Shown here piece by piece: positions 27,005 through 35,925 of a stretch of 64,000 nt of DNA. The stretch is taken from the NCBI GenBank assembly GCA_903864835.1, contig CAIPHK010000010.1, forward strand, positions 1-64,000, given 5' to 3'. Position 1 is the stretch's first letter. The number at the start of each line of letters is the position of its first letter. The notes beneath the pieces were generated by a model that was not told the DNA's origin, made no database searches, and was given only the letters and a program-made list of their open reading frames with translations. Source of the stretch: an uncultured bacterium. Lineage in GTDB: Bacteria; Margulisbacteria; Marinamargulisbacteria; SXXA01. The position numbers were made by a program, and so were the translations under genes.

Positions 27005-27778
27005 ATGACAATTTTAGATCGAATCGTTAAAACAAAGCGAGAAGAAATCACCGCCCTCAAAGGATGTCGACCCGATTTAGTCCTCCCAGCATCACCAATC
27101 CCCCGTAGCCATCGATTTACAAAGGCGATTCGAGCCGACGGACTGACAGTGATTGCTGAGGTCAAAAAAGCGTCCCCATCCCGAGGGGTTATACGGCACG
27201 ACTTTGACCCGGTGTCGCTGGCCATCCAGTTCGAAAAATCTGGCGCAGGCGCGTTATCCGTGTTAACCGATGGCCCCTACTTCCAAGGCAGTCCCGCCTA
27301 TATCTCCGCCATTCGGCCCGCAGTATCGATTCCTATATTACGTAAGGAATTTATTATTGACCCCATCCAAATTATTGAATCCGCTGAATTGGGTGCCGAC
27401 GCAATATTGTTAATACAAGCCATCTTAAACCCATCCCTCTGCCGCAATCTGATCGACGTTGCTCATTTTCTTAACTTGGACGTCCTCCTTGAAATTCATA
27501 CCGATGAGGAACTCGACATTGCACTTCAAATTCCCAACGTTGATATGATTGGAATTAACAACCGCAATCTAAAAACGTTTGACATTGATATTTCTTTAGC
27601 GCAAAAACTCAACGAAAAAATAAAGCGTATCCGGCCAGACTTACCGGTAGTGGCGGAGAGCGGTTACCGGTCGATCGACGACCTAAAAACATTGGCATCT
27701 GAGGAATTTTCGGCCGTGTTAATTGGGGAGGGATTGGCAACAAATCCGTCCCTAGTGAACCAACTTCGTTTGGTGTAA
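27005..27778 (+). CDS. trpC: Indole-3-glycerol phosphate synthase
   Basis: A 257-residue TIM-barrel enzyme closing the indole ring in tryptophan synthesis. VIAEVKKASPSRG contains the catalytic lysine, LSVLTDGPYFQGS and LRKEFIIDPIQI follow. The later part has GADAILLIQAIL, the glutamate motif LLEIHTDEEL, GINNRNLKTF and ESGYRS. Stand-alone, not fused to TrpF. Other trp genes are absent, so trp biosynthesis is dispersed. It follows cysE by 2 nt. Confidence 0.95.
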   Translation: MTILDRIVKTKREEITALKGCRPDLVLPASPIPRSHRFTKAIRADGLTVIAEVKKASPSRGVIRHDFDPVSLAIQFEKSGAGALSVLTDGPYFQGSPAYISAIRPAVSIPILRKEFIIDPIQIIESAELGADAILLIQAILNPSLCRNLIDVAHFLNLDVLLEIHTDEELDIALQIPNVDMIGINNRNLKTFDIDISLAQKLNEKIKRIRPDLPVVAESGYRSIDDLKTLASEEFSAVLIGEGLATNPSLVNQLRLV

Positions 27779-27801
27779 CCAACAAAATCACATCTTTTAT
27801 G

Positions 27802-27831
27802 TTGTCAGAGAATTTGTTTCGTGGATATAAT
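27802..27831 (+). promoter_or_regulatory. Promoter of the rpsP translation operon
   Basis: TTGTCA and a perfect TATAAT are separated by 18 nt. The leader is about 48 nt, AT-rich, and contains a weak AACAAA/TTTGTT stem near 27851-27872. It is the best-looking promoter in the window. Confidence 0.7.
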
Positions 27832-27885
27832 GGCTCTTCAAAAAAATACACAACAAATTTTATGAATTTTGTTTAGAGGTGACAT

Positions 27886-28188
27886 TTGGCCATTAGAATT
27901 CGACTTAAACGACAAGGAAAGAAAAAACAACCAGTATATCGATTGGTTGTAGCCGATAGCCGCGACGCGCGTAGTGGGCAGGCAATTGAAGTAGTGGGCT
28001 TATACAATCCTACAACTCAACCTGTTGCATTTAATTTCAATGAGGATCGTGTGAAGTATTGGTTATCTGTTGGCGCTCAGCCCAGTGACCCAGTTCAGCG
28101 GCTTCTTGGAGCTCAAGGCGTTGTACCTCAGGTGAAGCGGATCTCAGCAACTCCTGGCGTTTCTAAAAAAGACCGAAAAAAAGCTTAA
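27886..28188 (+). CDS. rpsP: 30S ribosomal protein S16
   Basis: A 100-residue small-subunit protein. MAIRIRLKRQGKKKQPVYRLVVADSRDARSG and EVVGLYNPTT are the family signature; a short basic tail follows. The start codon is TTG at 27886, four nt after GAGGTG, the only reasonable start for the conserved N-terminus. It opens the rpsP-KH-ylqD-trmD-rplS operon. Confidence 0.96.
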   Translation: MAIRIRLKRQGKKKQPVYRLVVADSRDARSGQAIEVVGLYNPTTQPVAFNFNEDRVKYWLSVGAQPSDPVQRLLGAQGVVPQVKRISATPGVSKKDRKKA

Positions 28189-28231
28189 GACTGGTTTCGG
28201 GGGTACTCTCTCCGATTTTGGGTGATTGTCG

Positions 28232-28477
28232 ATGAAAAATCTGGTAGAAAATATCGTTTGTTCTCTGGTCGATTCTCCCGACCAGGTCATTGTTGCGGAA
28301 ACAGCGGGTGAAAGCGTTACTGTTCTGGAGATTCGCGTTGCCCCCGATGACGTCGGGAAAGTCATCGGCAAGGAAGGTCGAATCGCCAATGCAATTCGAA
28401 CCGTTGCCAAGGCCGCTGCTGCGAAAAATAATCGACGTGTCACCGTTGAAATCATGACTAATGAAAAGGTAACCTGA
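28232..28477 (+). CDS. khpA: KH-domain RNA-binding protein (YlqC/KhpA)
   Basis: An 81-residue protein with a single KH domain: the GxxG loop lies in VGKVIGKEGRIANAIRT. It binds RNA and, in Gram-positive bacteria, partners KhpB in controlling division and RNA processing. An in-frame TTG two codons upstream (28226) is an alternative start. Its place between rpsP and ylqD is conserved in Firmicutes and Cyanobacteria. Confidence 0.93.
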   Translation: MKNLVENIVCSLVDSPDQVIVAETAGESVTVLEIRVAPDDVGKVIGKEGRIANAIRTVAKAAAAKNNRRVTVEIMTNEKVT

Positions 28478-28484
28478 ATTAATT

Positions 28485-28985
28485 ATGTCTACCTCTAAGA
28501 CCGAAAAATCAAGTTCCGCGGCTCCGAAACCTGCAGTTAAGCCTGCGGCAAGCGGCAATCGGTCAGTTACGCTTAAAAGGACCGTCACCATCAAAGTGGT
28601 AGTCACCGAAAAGTTTAAGTCATACATGTTGTTTGAACTGAATGAATCCATTCGGTCCGCTGAACAACGGACACTTCTTATAAATCAACAAATTCCACAG
28701 TTGGATCGATTGGCTTCGACTGACAACATCGGTCGTCAAGCCCTTCTTCAACAATTGGAAGCTGAAAAGATCCAACTCGATGCGACAATAAAAGATCAAC
28801 AGACGCGGATCGATGCCATCAATGATCTCAAGCTTGAGTCCCTGTTTCTACAGGGGACCGTTGATGGATTTGTTTCAGTGTCAGAAGGCGACAACCTTTA
28901 CGAAAAATTAGGCGGGATGGAAATCATCCTTAAAGACGGCATCGTTCAAAAAATAACTCCCGTAGCCGCCATCGAAACAAACTAG
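28485..28985 (+). CDS. ylqD: YlqD-family protein
   Basis: A 166-residue protein with a Lys/Ala/Pro-rich N-terminal tail (1-35), a VTIKVVVTEKFK strand, a coiled-coil (about 55-115) and a C-terminal SVSEGDNLYEKLGGMEIILKDGIV segment. This matches YlqD, a protein of unknown function coded beside ylqC. In Bacillus the order is rpsP-ylqC-ylqD-rimM-trmD-rplS; here rimM is missing and trmD follows directly. Confidence 0.75.
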   Translation: MSTSKTEKSSSAAPKPAVKPAASGNRSVTLKRTVTIKVVVTEKFKSYMLFELNESIRSAEQRTLLINQQIPQLDRLASTDNIGRQALLQQLEAEKIQLDATIKDQQTRIDAINDLKLESLFLQGTVDGFVSVSEGDNLYEKLGGMEIILKDGIVQKITPVAAIETN

Positions 28986-28995
28986 TCCTTCAGGA

Positions 28996-29724
28996 ATGAA
29001 GCTCTATTTCCTAACACTTTTTCCCGATGAGTTGCGTCAGTTTTTTTGCAAGGGACTGATGCAACGTGCGATTACTACCGGATTAATCGATCCTGTGTTT
29101 ATCCAGCTTCGTGATTTTTCAATCAATCGCCATGGACAAGTCGACGAGCCCCCGTTTGGTGGTAAACGAGGAATGCTTCTCCGAATCGATGTCCTTTACA
29201 ATGCCATCACCTCAATCCCCGACTATACCGACGCGTTAATCTATTACACTTGCCCGAAGGGGCGTCCGTTATCCCAAGGGATGGCGACCGAAATTCATGA
29301 TGCCAACCGCGCCCTTATCATTCTCTCAGGGTTCTACGAGGGAGTGGATGAACGCCTATTTGAGCTGCTTCCCGTTCACCGATTTTCATTGGGCGAGGTC
29401 ATTTTATCATCGGGAGATGCTGCCGCGATCGCGTTGGCAGAGTCAGTCTGCCGCCTAGTTCCTGGGGTCATTGGCGATCCAGCCTGCATTTCCGAGGATT
29501 CTTTTGTCTGTGGCCTGTTGGAACATCCACAATATGCCCAGCCCAGGGTATTCCAAAATATGCCAGTTCCTGATATTTTGTTAACTGGTCATCATCAGAA
29601 AATTGCAACGTGGAAACGTCAGCAGTCTCTGGGAGTTACGTTGCTCAACAATCCAAGTTTGTTCGCCAGAACCTTTCCCTCGGTTGAGGAACAGGCATTA
29701 TTGACAGAGTTTTTAAAGGAGTAA
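28996..29724 (+). CDS. trmD: tRNA (guanine-37-N1)-methyltransferase
   Basis: A 242-residue SPOUT methyltransferase that adds m1G37 with SAM. YEGVDERL, SLGEVILSSGDAAAIAL (trefoil-knot SAM site) and the EDSFVCGLLEHPQYAQPR segment with the catalytic aspartate are visible. Near the N-terminus EPPFGGKRGMLL replaces the more usual PYGGGxGM, so this copy is somewhat diverged. It lies between ylqD and rplS. Confidence 0.93.
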   Translation: MKLYFLTLFPDELRQFFCKGLMQRAITTGLIDPVFIQLRDFSINRHGQVDEPPFGGKRGMLLRIDVLYNAITSIPDYTDALIYYTCPKGRPLSQGMATEIHDANRALIILSGFYEGVDERLFELLPVHRFSLGEVILSSGDAAAIALAESVCRLVPGVIGDPACISEDSFVCGLLEHPQYAQPRVFQNMPVPDILLTGHHQKIATWKRQQSLGVTLLNNPSLFARTFPSVEEQALLTEFLKE

Positions 29725-29727
29725 GTC

Positions 29728-30099
29728 ATGTCCTCGTCGCAAATTATCGAGCAAATCGAAAATAGTCAGTTGAAAGAAAATGTTCCCAGCTTCAATGTAG
29801 GGGATACTGTAGTGGTTGCAACCGCGATCATTGAAGGAAAAAAACGACGGATTCAAAAATTTGAAGGAACCGTTGTAAAAAAGACCGGAACACGAATTCG
29901 TGAAAGTTTCACCGTTCGCCGGATCATCGACAAAATTGGTGTAGAAAAGACGTTTCTACTTCATTCACCATTGGTCGAAAGTGTTCTTGTTATCAAAGAA
30001 GGTATCGCACGTCGAGCGCGACTCCACTATCTTCGAGACAGAGTGGGCGCTAAAGCGAACCGTATGAAAGCCAAAGAAAAACAAATAATCGCGTCATGA
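29728..30099 (+). CDS. rplS: 50S ribosomal protein L19
   Basis: A 123-residue large-subunit protein at the 30S-50S interface. FNVGDTVVVATAIIEGKKRRIQ, FEGTVVKKTG, ESFTVRRI, GVEKTFLLHSP and RRARLHYLRDRVGAKA follow the family exactly. A GGAG site lies before the ATG. Its stop overlaps the argC start as ATGA. Confidence 0.97.
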   Translation: MSSSQIIEQIENSQLKENVPSFNVGDTVVVATAIIEGKKRRIQKFEGTVVKKTGTRIRESFTVRRIIDKIGVEKTFLLHSPLVESVLVIKEGIARRARLHYLRDRVGAKANRMKAKEKQIIAS

Positions 30100-31106
30100 T
30101 TCGGGTGGGGATTGCCGGTGCCTCAGGGTACACCGGGCTGGAACTGATTCGGTTACTCAGCAGCCATCCCCACGTCCAGATCACTCGATTATATTCAAAA
30201 TCCCAGGTTGGGATAAAAATTAGTCAGATCTATCCGCAGCTACTTGGGCGATTGGAATTGACGTTAGACCCACTCGACGAGTCGACGCTTTCGAATGTTG
30301 ATCTTGTCTTTCTGGCATTGCCTCATGGGCAAGCACAGAATCACTATGACCTCTTGATGAGTGCCGGTATCAAAATAATCGACTTGTCTGCCGACTTCCG
30401 TCTCGTTAAGGCCGATGACTACGCCACCTATTATGGGGAAGCGCATTCCCGCCCAGAACTTCTCGGGACAATTCCGCTCGGCCTCCCCGAAGTGTATAAG
30501 GATTCGATTCGAACCGCCCGTTATGTCGCATGCCCTGGGTGCTATGCAACATCGGTGATGCTGGGCCTTTATCCCTTGGCACAGGCTGGCGGCTTAACGT
30601 CCCCAGTCATTGCAGACTCCAAGTCCGGCGTATCCGGTGCAGGCCGGGGACTCAAAGAATCAAGCTTGTACTGTGAAGCCAATGAATCTTTTTCGGCGTA
30701 TGGTACGGCGACCCATCGGCACACCCCAGAAATGGAAACACTATTAGGGGTTAACGTCTTATTTTCTCCCCATCTGGTGCCAATGAGCCGCGGCATATTG
30801 TCGACGATGTATGTCGATGCCTCAATTGCAGAATCTGAACTCGTTGATATCTATACCCGCGCGTACGCCGATGCACCATTTGTCACCGTCGCATCCGGCC
30901 TTAAGACCGCAAGTACAAAATATGTTGCCGGAACTAATTGCTGCATGATCAGCTTTAAGTCCATCCCAAGCCTCAAAAAAATAGTAGTATTTTCGGCCCT
31001 GGACAATCTAATTAAGGGCGCCTCCGGCCAAGCCATTCAATGTATGAATATCGGCTTTGGCTTTGAAGAAACCCTCGGGCTACCACTTATCGCCCCTTAT
31101 TTATAA
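30096..31106 (+). CDS. argC: N-acetyl-gamma-glutamyl-phosphate reductase
   Basis: A 336-residue NADPH enzyme of arginine synthesis. GIAGASGYTGLELIRLL is the nucleotide site, LALPHGQA follows, and the catalytic cysteine is in VACPGCYATSVMLGL. SGVSGAGRGLKE and HRHTPEM are typical. Start and rplS stop overlap by 4 nt, so it is translated from the ribosomal operon; no other arg gene is near. Confidence 0.95.
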   Translation: MIRVGIAGASGYTGLELIRLLSSHPHVQITRLYSKSQVGIKISQIYPQLLGRLELTLDPLDESTLSNVDLVFLALPHGQAQNHYDLLMSAGIKIIDLSADFRLVKADDYATYYGEAHSRPELLGTIPLGLPEVYKDSIRTARYVACPGCYATSVMLGLYPLAQAGGLTSPVIADSKSGVSGAGRGLKESSLYCEANESFSAYGTATHRHTPEMETLLGVNVLFSPHLVPMSRGILSTMYVDASIAESELVDIYTRAYADAPFVTVASGLKTASTKYVAGTNCCMISFKSIPSLKKIVVFSALDNLIKGASGQAIQCMNIGFGFEETLGLPLIAPYL

Positions 31107-31111
31107 CCGCC

Positions 31112-33070
31112 ATGGGAATGGTTGCCTCCGTCGCAATTTTGCGCGGCGTACGGGATTTGTACACGTACGAGATTCCTGACAGTTTATCCGCAGCGGGGCC
31201 TGGCACACCGGTAACTGTACCCTTGGGGGCGTCCATCGCTCCCGGAGTGATCATTCGACTGGAGCCCGTTGGGGGTTCCCCAATTCAGCTTAAATCCATT
31301 ATCGCCATTGACCCAAAGCGCCCCACGATTCGACCCGATCAGCTCGCGCTCATTGAGTGGTTTATCTCCCACTATCTCACCACCCCAGACAAGGCCATCC
31401 AAACTATTGTCGGCAACCATCGGCTTCGCGCGGTAGCCCCCTCTTCAGCCTCGGATCCCGAGGTTTCACTCCTCACATTGTCCAGCTTACAGGTCCGAAC
31501 GGTTGACGCGATCATATCCCAAGTCGGGTATAAAGAATTTTTGATTCATGGAGTCACTGGCAGTGGAAAAACCGAGATCTACCTTGAAATCGCCAGGCAA
31601 ATGAAAATCGCCGGAAAATCAGCCATTGTTTTAGTACCCGAAATTTCTTTAACACCTCAAGTCAGCCGGATATTCCAAAGTCGGTTGGGCACCAACGTCG
31701 CAATCCTGCATTCAGGACTTACCGCAAAACAGCGGACCACCACATGGAACCAAATCTATTCAGGAGAAATTCAAGTCGTCATTGGGCCTCGGTCCGCAAT
31801 ATTTTCTCCACTTCATAATTTAGGCGTGATTATTGTGGATGAGTGTCATGACGGATCATACAAACAAGATCAACATCCGAGATACGACACGCTCCAAGTC
31901 GCAAAAAAACGCGCAGAAATCGCCCAAATTCCGTTGGTCTATGGATCCGCCACCCCGACCCTTGAGCAGATGTTTTACGCACGCGCAGGGACCACTCAGC
32001 TCCTTTCGCTACCCCATCGAATCATGAATAGACCCATGGCCACCCACCACATCTCCGATATCCGAGACAGAGACCTATTTCCCGATGATAGCGTGATCGG
32101 CCGCCCCCTCGCAGATGCATTGCGTATCGCGTCTGCAAAAGGAGAAAAGGCCATTGTCCTTGTTAATCGGCGTGGATATGCCCCGACCATCATGTGCCAA
32201 AAATGCAGAAACCCCGTCACTTGCCCACAATGTGAACTCGGCTATACCTACCATTCCGATCGTATTCTTCGATGTCATCGGTGCTTCACCCAAACACCGC
32301 TACCACTGCGATGCCCATCCTGCAAAAAGGGATCTCTTGCTATTGCAGGCGCAGCAATCCAAAAAGTAGAATTCGAACTTCGAAAATTATTACCGGAATC
32401 ATCGATTTTGAGATTGGATCGCGACACCGGAACTCACGCCAATCGAATCAGCGAAATAATGGATGAATTCCGCGACTCCGGGGACATCTTAATCGGAACC
32501 CAAATGATTGCCAAAGGCCACGACATTCCGCTGGTCACCGTGGTTGGAATTGTCGGAATTGATGCATCGCTTGGGATTCCTGACTTCCGGGCGGGAGAGA
32601 GAGCCTTCCAGCTCATTACTCAGGTTGCCGGTCGTGCCGGTCGTGGAGAGCTTCCCGGAGACGTCTATATTCAAACCGCCAAACCCGGACACTATGCGAT
32701 TGCGTCGGCATTGGACCATGATTTTGACCGATTTTATACCACTGAATTGGGATTCAGAAAGCCATTGAGATACCCCCCATTTACCGAACTCATCAACATT
32801 ATTATTTCCGGAGCAAAGCCTGACGGAGTCTCCCTCTGGGCGCGCACAATTCATGCACTACTCACCGACTCGTTAGACCCCCATGGATTTTTTGTGATGC
32901 CTGCCCAACCTGCGCCCGTCGCAATGATTAAGGGCCAAACTCGGTGGCACATTTTGGTTAAAACAATGCCCCATCACACCGACGAAGTCCGGGATATTCT
33001 CCGAAAAATCCCACCTCCCCAACGGGGAATTAGAGTTATTGTTGATTTTGATCCCCAGTCGATACTATGA
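31112..33070 (+). CDS. priA: Primosomal protein N' (replication restart helicase)
   Basis: A 652-residue superfamily 2 helicase that restarts stalled forks. Walker A is HGVTGSGKTEIYL and motif II reads VDECHD (usually DEEH). The zinc-binding insert has eight cysteines in CQKC, CPQC, CHRC and CPSC pairs, then GTQMIAKGHD and QVAGRAGRG. Shorter than the 732-residue E. coli protein, mostly in the N-terminal DNA-binding part. A second ATG two codons later is an alternative start. Confidence 0.94.
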   Translation: MGMVASVAILRGVRDLYTYEIPDSLSAAGPGTPVTVPLGASIAPGVIIRLEPVGGSPIQLKSIIAIDPKRPTIRPDQLALIEWFISHYLTTPDKAIQTIVGNHRLRAVAPSSASDPEVSLLTLSSLQVRTVDAIISQVGYKEFLIHGVTGSGKTEIYLEIARQMKIAGKSAIVLVPEISLTPQVSRIFQSRLGTNVAILHSGLTAKQRTTTWNQIYSGEIQVVIGPRSAIFSPLHNLGVIIVDECHDGSYKQDQHPRYDTLQVAKKRAEIAQIPLVYGSATPTLEQMFYARAGTTQLLSLPHRIMNRPMATHHISDIRDRDLFPDDSVIGRPLADALRIASAKGEKAIVLVNRRGYAPTIMCQKCRNPVTCPQCELGYTYHSDRILRCHRCFTQTPLPLRCPSCKKGSLAIAGAAIQKVEFELRKLLPESSILRLDRDTGTHANRISEIMDEFRDSGDILIGTQMIAKGHDIPLVTVVGIVGIDASLGIPDFRAGERAFQLITQVAGRAGRGELPGDVYIQTAKPGHYAIASALDHDFDRFYTTELGFRKPLRYPPFTELINIIISGAKPDGVSLWARTIHALLTDSLDPHGFFVMPAQPAPVAMIKGQTRWHILVKTMPHHTDEVRDILRKIPPPQRGIRVIVDFDPQSIL

Positions 33071-33080
33071 TTTTCAGATT

Positions 33081-34643
33081 ATGTTGCCATCACCCGCTTT
33101 GAGTATCGAACTAACCGCCATTATCCTCCCTCTGTTTTCAACACCAGAATCCAAGTTGAAAGCGCGCCAATTTCTGGTCGAATTTATTCTCCAAATCCAA
33201 AATTTGCCCAAAGCGGATGCCCAGCGGGTCGTCGAAAAACTAAAAATAGTATTGCCAGACCATCTCGACAAACTATCCCAGATTGAAGCGCCAGAATTGA
33301 TTAAAGTTCAATTTACAGGAATGCTTCTAAAATATTTTTTAGGAGACCGTGGGCTGATCGATCTGGATGAGGTCCAAGCACTAAAATCTGGAGATATTGT
33401 CCCCTACGCCACTCTAACCACCGACGATTTTGATGCGGGCGAGTCCGCAATTTCATCCGTTGGGTTTTTAAAACTAAATGGGGGATTGGGAACCACCATG
33501 GGATGTACGGGCCCCAAGTCCGCTATTTCCGTCGATGGAAACCGCAATTTTCTAGACTTTATTGTCGACCAAATCACAACGCTTCAAACCCAATACGACT
33601 GTCAAATCCCGCTCATTTTGTTAAACAGCTACTATACGGAGGCTGCCACAACCCACTTAATTGGCGATCGATTACCCGTTGTCAGTCTCAAACAGCACCA
33701 GGTCCCTCGGATTGATGTTCGAACCGGAGAACCCGTCCAGTTTAAAGACGACCTCAATGCCGAATGGAATCCACCCGGCCACGGAGATCTATATGCCGCA
33801 CTCGTGTCATCAGGGACACTACAATCTCTCATCGACCAAGGTATTCGGTATCTATTTGTCTCAAATTCAGACAACCTTGGCGCAAGCATTGACCTCAAAA
33901 TTTTAGGCTATATGATTCGAAAAGAGCTCGATTTTCTAATGGAAACGACCCCAAAAACCCCATCCGATCGAAAAGGGGGAACGCTCGTCCGCTACCACAA
34001 TCGACTATTCATCCTCGAACGCGCCCAAGTGTCTGCTGACCAAAATTCAGAATTTGAGAATATCAATCGATTCCAGATTTTTAATACCAACAATATTTGG
34101 CTCGATCTAACAAAAGTCAATTTGAGACTTCAAAAAATGGATATGGACCTCCCACTCATTGTAAATCCAAAAACAGTACACGGGGTCCGGGTAGACCAGT
34201 TGGAATCCGCAATGGGATCTGCCATTAGTCTTTTTGACCGTAGCGCATCGGTAGTGGTCCCCCGCAATCGATTTATGCCGGTTAAGTCGGTGGCTGATCT
34301 CATGCTACTGCGATCCGATGTCACTGAGAAATCACCGTCGGGCGAAGTCCGCATTTCACGATATCGTACCCGTCGGGGATTGCCAGACATACAGCTCGGC
34401 GCGGCATATCAATCGGTAGCCGCGTTTGACCACCTCGTTCCCCACCTCCCCTCGTTGCTTCAATGTCGATCGTTAGAGGTATCGGGGAACGTCCACTTTG
34501 GCCCTGATGTCTCTATTTCAGGCGAGGTATGGATAAGTACGACCCACCCTGACGGCCTTCATCTAAGCCATATTGCACTCAAAGATGAGGAAGTCATTCA
34601 TACTCCGGACGGAACTGTCGTTCGTACTCCCCTTACCGGATGA
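33081..34643 (+). CDS. UTP-glucose-1-phosphate uridylyltransferase, eukaryotic-type
   Basis: A 520-residue UDPGP-family enzyme making UDP-glucose, of the long form typical of eukaryotes rather than the bacterial GalU. LKLNGGLGTTMGCTGPKS is the nucleotide-binding loop, followed by NPPGHGDLYAAL, LFVSNSDNLGA and a C-terminal beta-helix-like domain. I take ATG 33081 (MLPSPALS) rather than the in-frame start at 33039 that would run 32 nt into priA. UDP-sugar or other UDP-hexose activity cannot be excluded. Confidence 0.85.
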   Translation: MLPSPALSIELTAIILPLFSTPESKLKARQFLVEFILQIQNLPKADAQRVVEKLKIVLPDHLDKLSQIEAPELIKVQFTGMLLKYFLGDRGLIDLDEVQALKSGDIVPYATLTTDDFDAGESAISSVGFLKLNGGLGTTMGCTGPKSAISVDGNRNFLDFIVDQITTLQTQYDCQIPLILLNSYYTEAATTHLIGDRLPVVSLKQHQVPRIDVRTGEPVQFKDDLNAEWNPPGHGDLYAALVSSGTLQSLIDQGIRYLFVSNSDNLGASIDLKILGYMIRKELDFLMETTPKTPSDRKGGTLVRYHNRLFILERAQVSADQNSEFENINRFQIFNTNNIWLDLTKVNLRLQKMDMDLPLIVNPKTVHGVRVDQLESAMGSAISLFDRSASVVVPRNRFMPVKSVADLMLLRSDVTEKSPSGEVRISRYRTRRGLPDIQLGAAYQSVAAFDHLVPHLPSLLQCRSLEVSGNVHFGPDVSISGEVWISTTHPDGLHLSHIALKDEEVIHTPDGTVVRTPLTG

Positions 34644-35683
34644 ATCAGGGTCCCGACTTCCTCATTTTAGGGCAAGGGTTGTTGGGATCACTTCTTGCAT
34701 TGGATCTTTGTGCGCAGGGGGCGTCGGTCATCATCGCTGATTTCGCCCCTCGTCGCTGCAGTTCGTTGGTGTCCGCAGGGATGATGGATCCCATATCTGG
34801 ACAACGATTTGCGTTGTCGTGGCGATATGAGGAAACCACGACTTACGCCCTCTCCGTCTATGAGAAACTATCCTCATTAATTGGGCAGCCCCTCATTACC
34901 CCACGCACTATCTACCGCATCTTTAGGGATACCAACGACAGCGACACGTTCCACAAAAAATATACATCAGGAACGCTCACGCCCTATATTGCGGACATCT
35001 TTACTCATTCTCCGCATCCGGATGTTGCCGCACCGTTTGGGGGCGTTACAATTCAGGGCGGTTATCACATCGAGGTGGGCCAATTAATTCACTCATTACG
35101 GCAATATTTTATTGAATCAAATCAGTTACTCATCAACCCTGATCCCGCTTTTCTTGAAAATCTGAACGTCAAAGCAACGATTCACTGCACTGGGGCATAC
35201 GCACATCTTTCCCATTATTTCTCATGGCTTCCATTTCGAAATTCTCGAGGAGAAACCATTATTTTCGACGCCCCCGACTTTTATACTGATGCCATTTTAA
35301 ATAATGGGAACTGGATTGCGCCGATGAAAACGGGTCGCTATAGAGCCGGTGCCACCTATGCATGGGAATCTCTATTTCACCCCCCTACCGAGGCCGGTTA
35401 TATAGCAATTTCAGCCCATATTAAGACGTTAATTCCCAAGATTAACACCCAAATTATGAGTACAGAATCTGGCACTCGCAGTATCATGGCAGACTCTCGA
35501 CCCGTTATCGGTCAACACCCTATCCATTCGACGCATTGGGTGGCCTCAGGGCTTGGATCAAAGGGAACGCAAATTGCCCCATTTATATCGTCACACCTGT
35601 CAAAATCACTCATCAAAAACACCCCGATTGACGATGAAATTTCAATCAATCGATTTTTGAAAAAATATCTTACACACCCTTAA
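34640..35683 (+). CDS. FAD-dependent oxidoreductase (DAO family)
   Basis: A 347-residue flavoprotein with an N-terminal LILGQGLLGSLLAL dinucleotide-binding motif, a central CTGAYAHL segment and a C-terminal RPVIGQHP...WVASGLGSKGTQIAP FAD motif. The layout fits the D-amino-acid/glycine oxidase (DadA, ThiO) and MnmC C-terminal families; the substrate is unknown. It overlaps the UDPGP gene by 4 nt. Confidence 0.8.
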   Translation: MNQGPDFLILGQGLLGSLLALDLCAQGASVIIADFAPRRCSSLVSAGMMDPISGQRFALSWRYEETTTYALSVYEKLSSLIGQPLITPRTIYRIFRDTNDSDTFHKKYTSGTLTPYIADIFTHSPHPDVAAPFGGVTIQGGYHIEVGQLIHSLRQYFIESNQLLINPDPAFLENLNVKATIHCTGAYAHLSHYFSWLPFRNSRGETIIFDAPDFYTDAILNNGNWIAPMKTGRYRAGATYAWESLFHPPTEAGYIAISAHIKTLIPKINTQIMSTESGTRSIMADSRPVIGQHPIHSTHWVASGLGSKGTQIAPFISSHLSKSLIKNTPIDDEISINRFLKKYLTHP

Positions 35684-35685
35684 TT

Positions 35686-35717
35686 TGATACTAAGTATCA
35701 GAATCAAAGTATTGATT
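35686..35717. promoter_or_regulatory. Two palindromes at the nrdA promoter (candidate operator)
   Basis: TGATACTAAGTATCA (35686-35700) is a perfect 15-nt palindrome and AATCAAAGTATTGATT (35702-35717) a 6-bp-arm palindrome whose second arm is the -35. Their centres are about 16 bp apart. NrdR controls most nrd operons through paired boxes, but these do not match the usual ACACTATATATAGTG-like consensus, so the regulator is uncertain. Confidence 0.4.
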
Positions 35718-35740
35718 TGGCGGCGGTTTTTTAATAGAAT
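35712..35740 (+). promoter_or_regulatory. Promoter of nrdA-nrdB
   Basis: TTGATT, 17 nt, TAGAAT. The transcript would start near 35747, giving a leader of about 180 nt before ATG 35926. No known riboswitch class was recognised in that leader. Confidence 0.6.
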
Positions 35741-35925
35741 AGAAATCCGAGGTTCCAAATCCGTTCACACGCGTTTCCCTCGGTCATCTCCACTAAAAAA
35801 TCCAAAGAATTTTGACTAAAGCGCAGGTCGATAAAGGGCATCATCGATCCGCTATTCCTGTCTCTGTTTCTAAAGAAATTTATTGGACCATTTATCTTAC
35901 ACCATTCATCTTAGGGAGCGTCTTT

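Noticed and set aside
35812-35925. Upstream start giving 38 extra residues to NrdA
   Set aside because: ATG 35926 has a good ribosome site and begins next to the conserved ATP-cone; the upstream extension has no family character.
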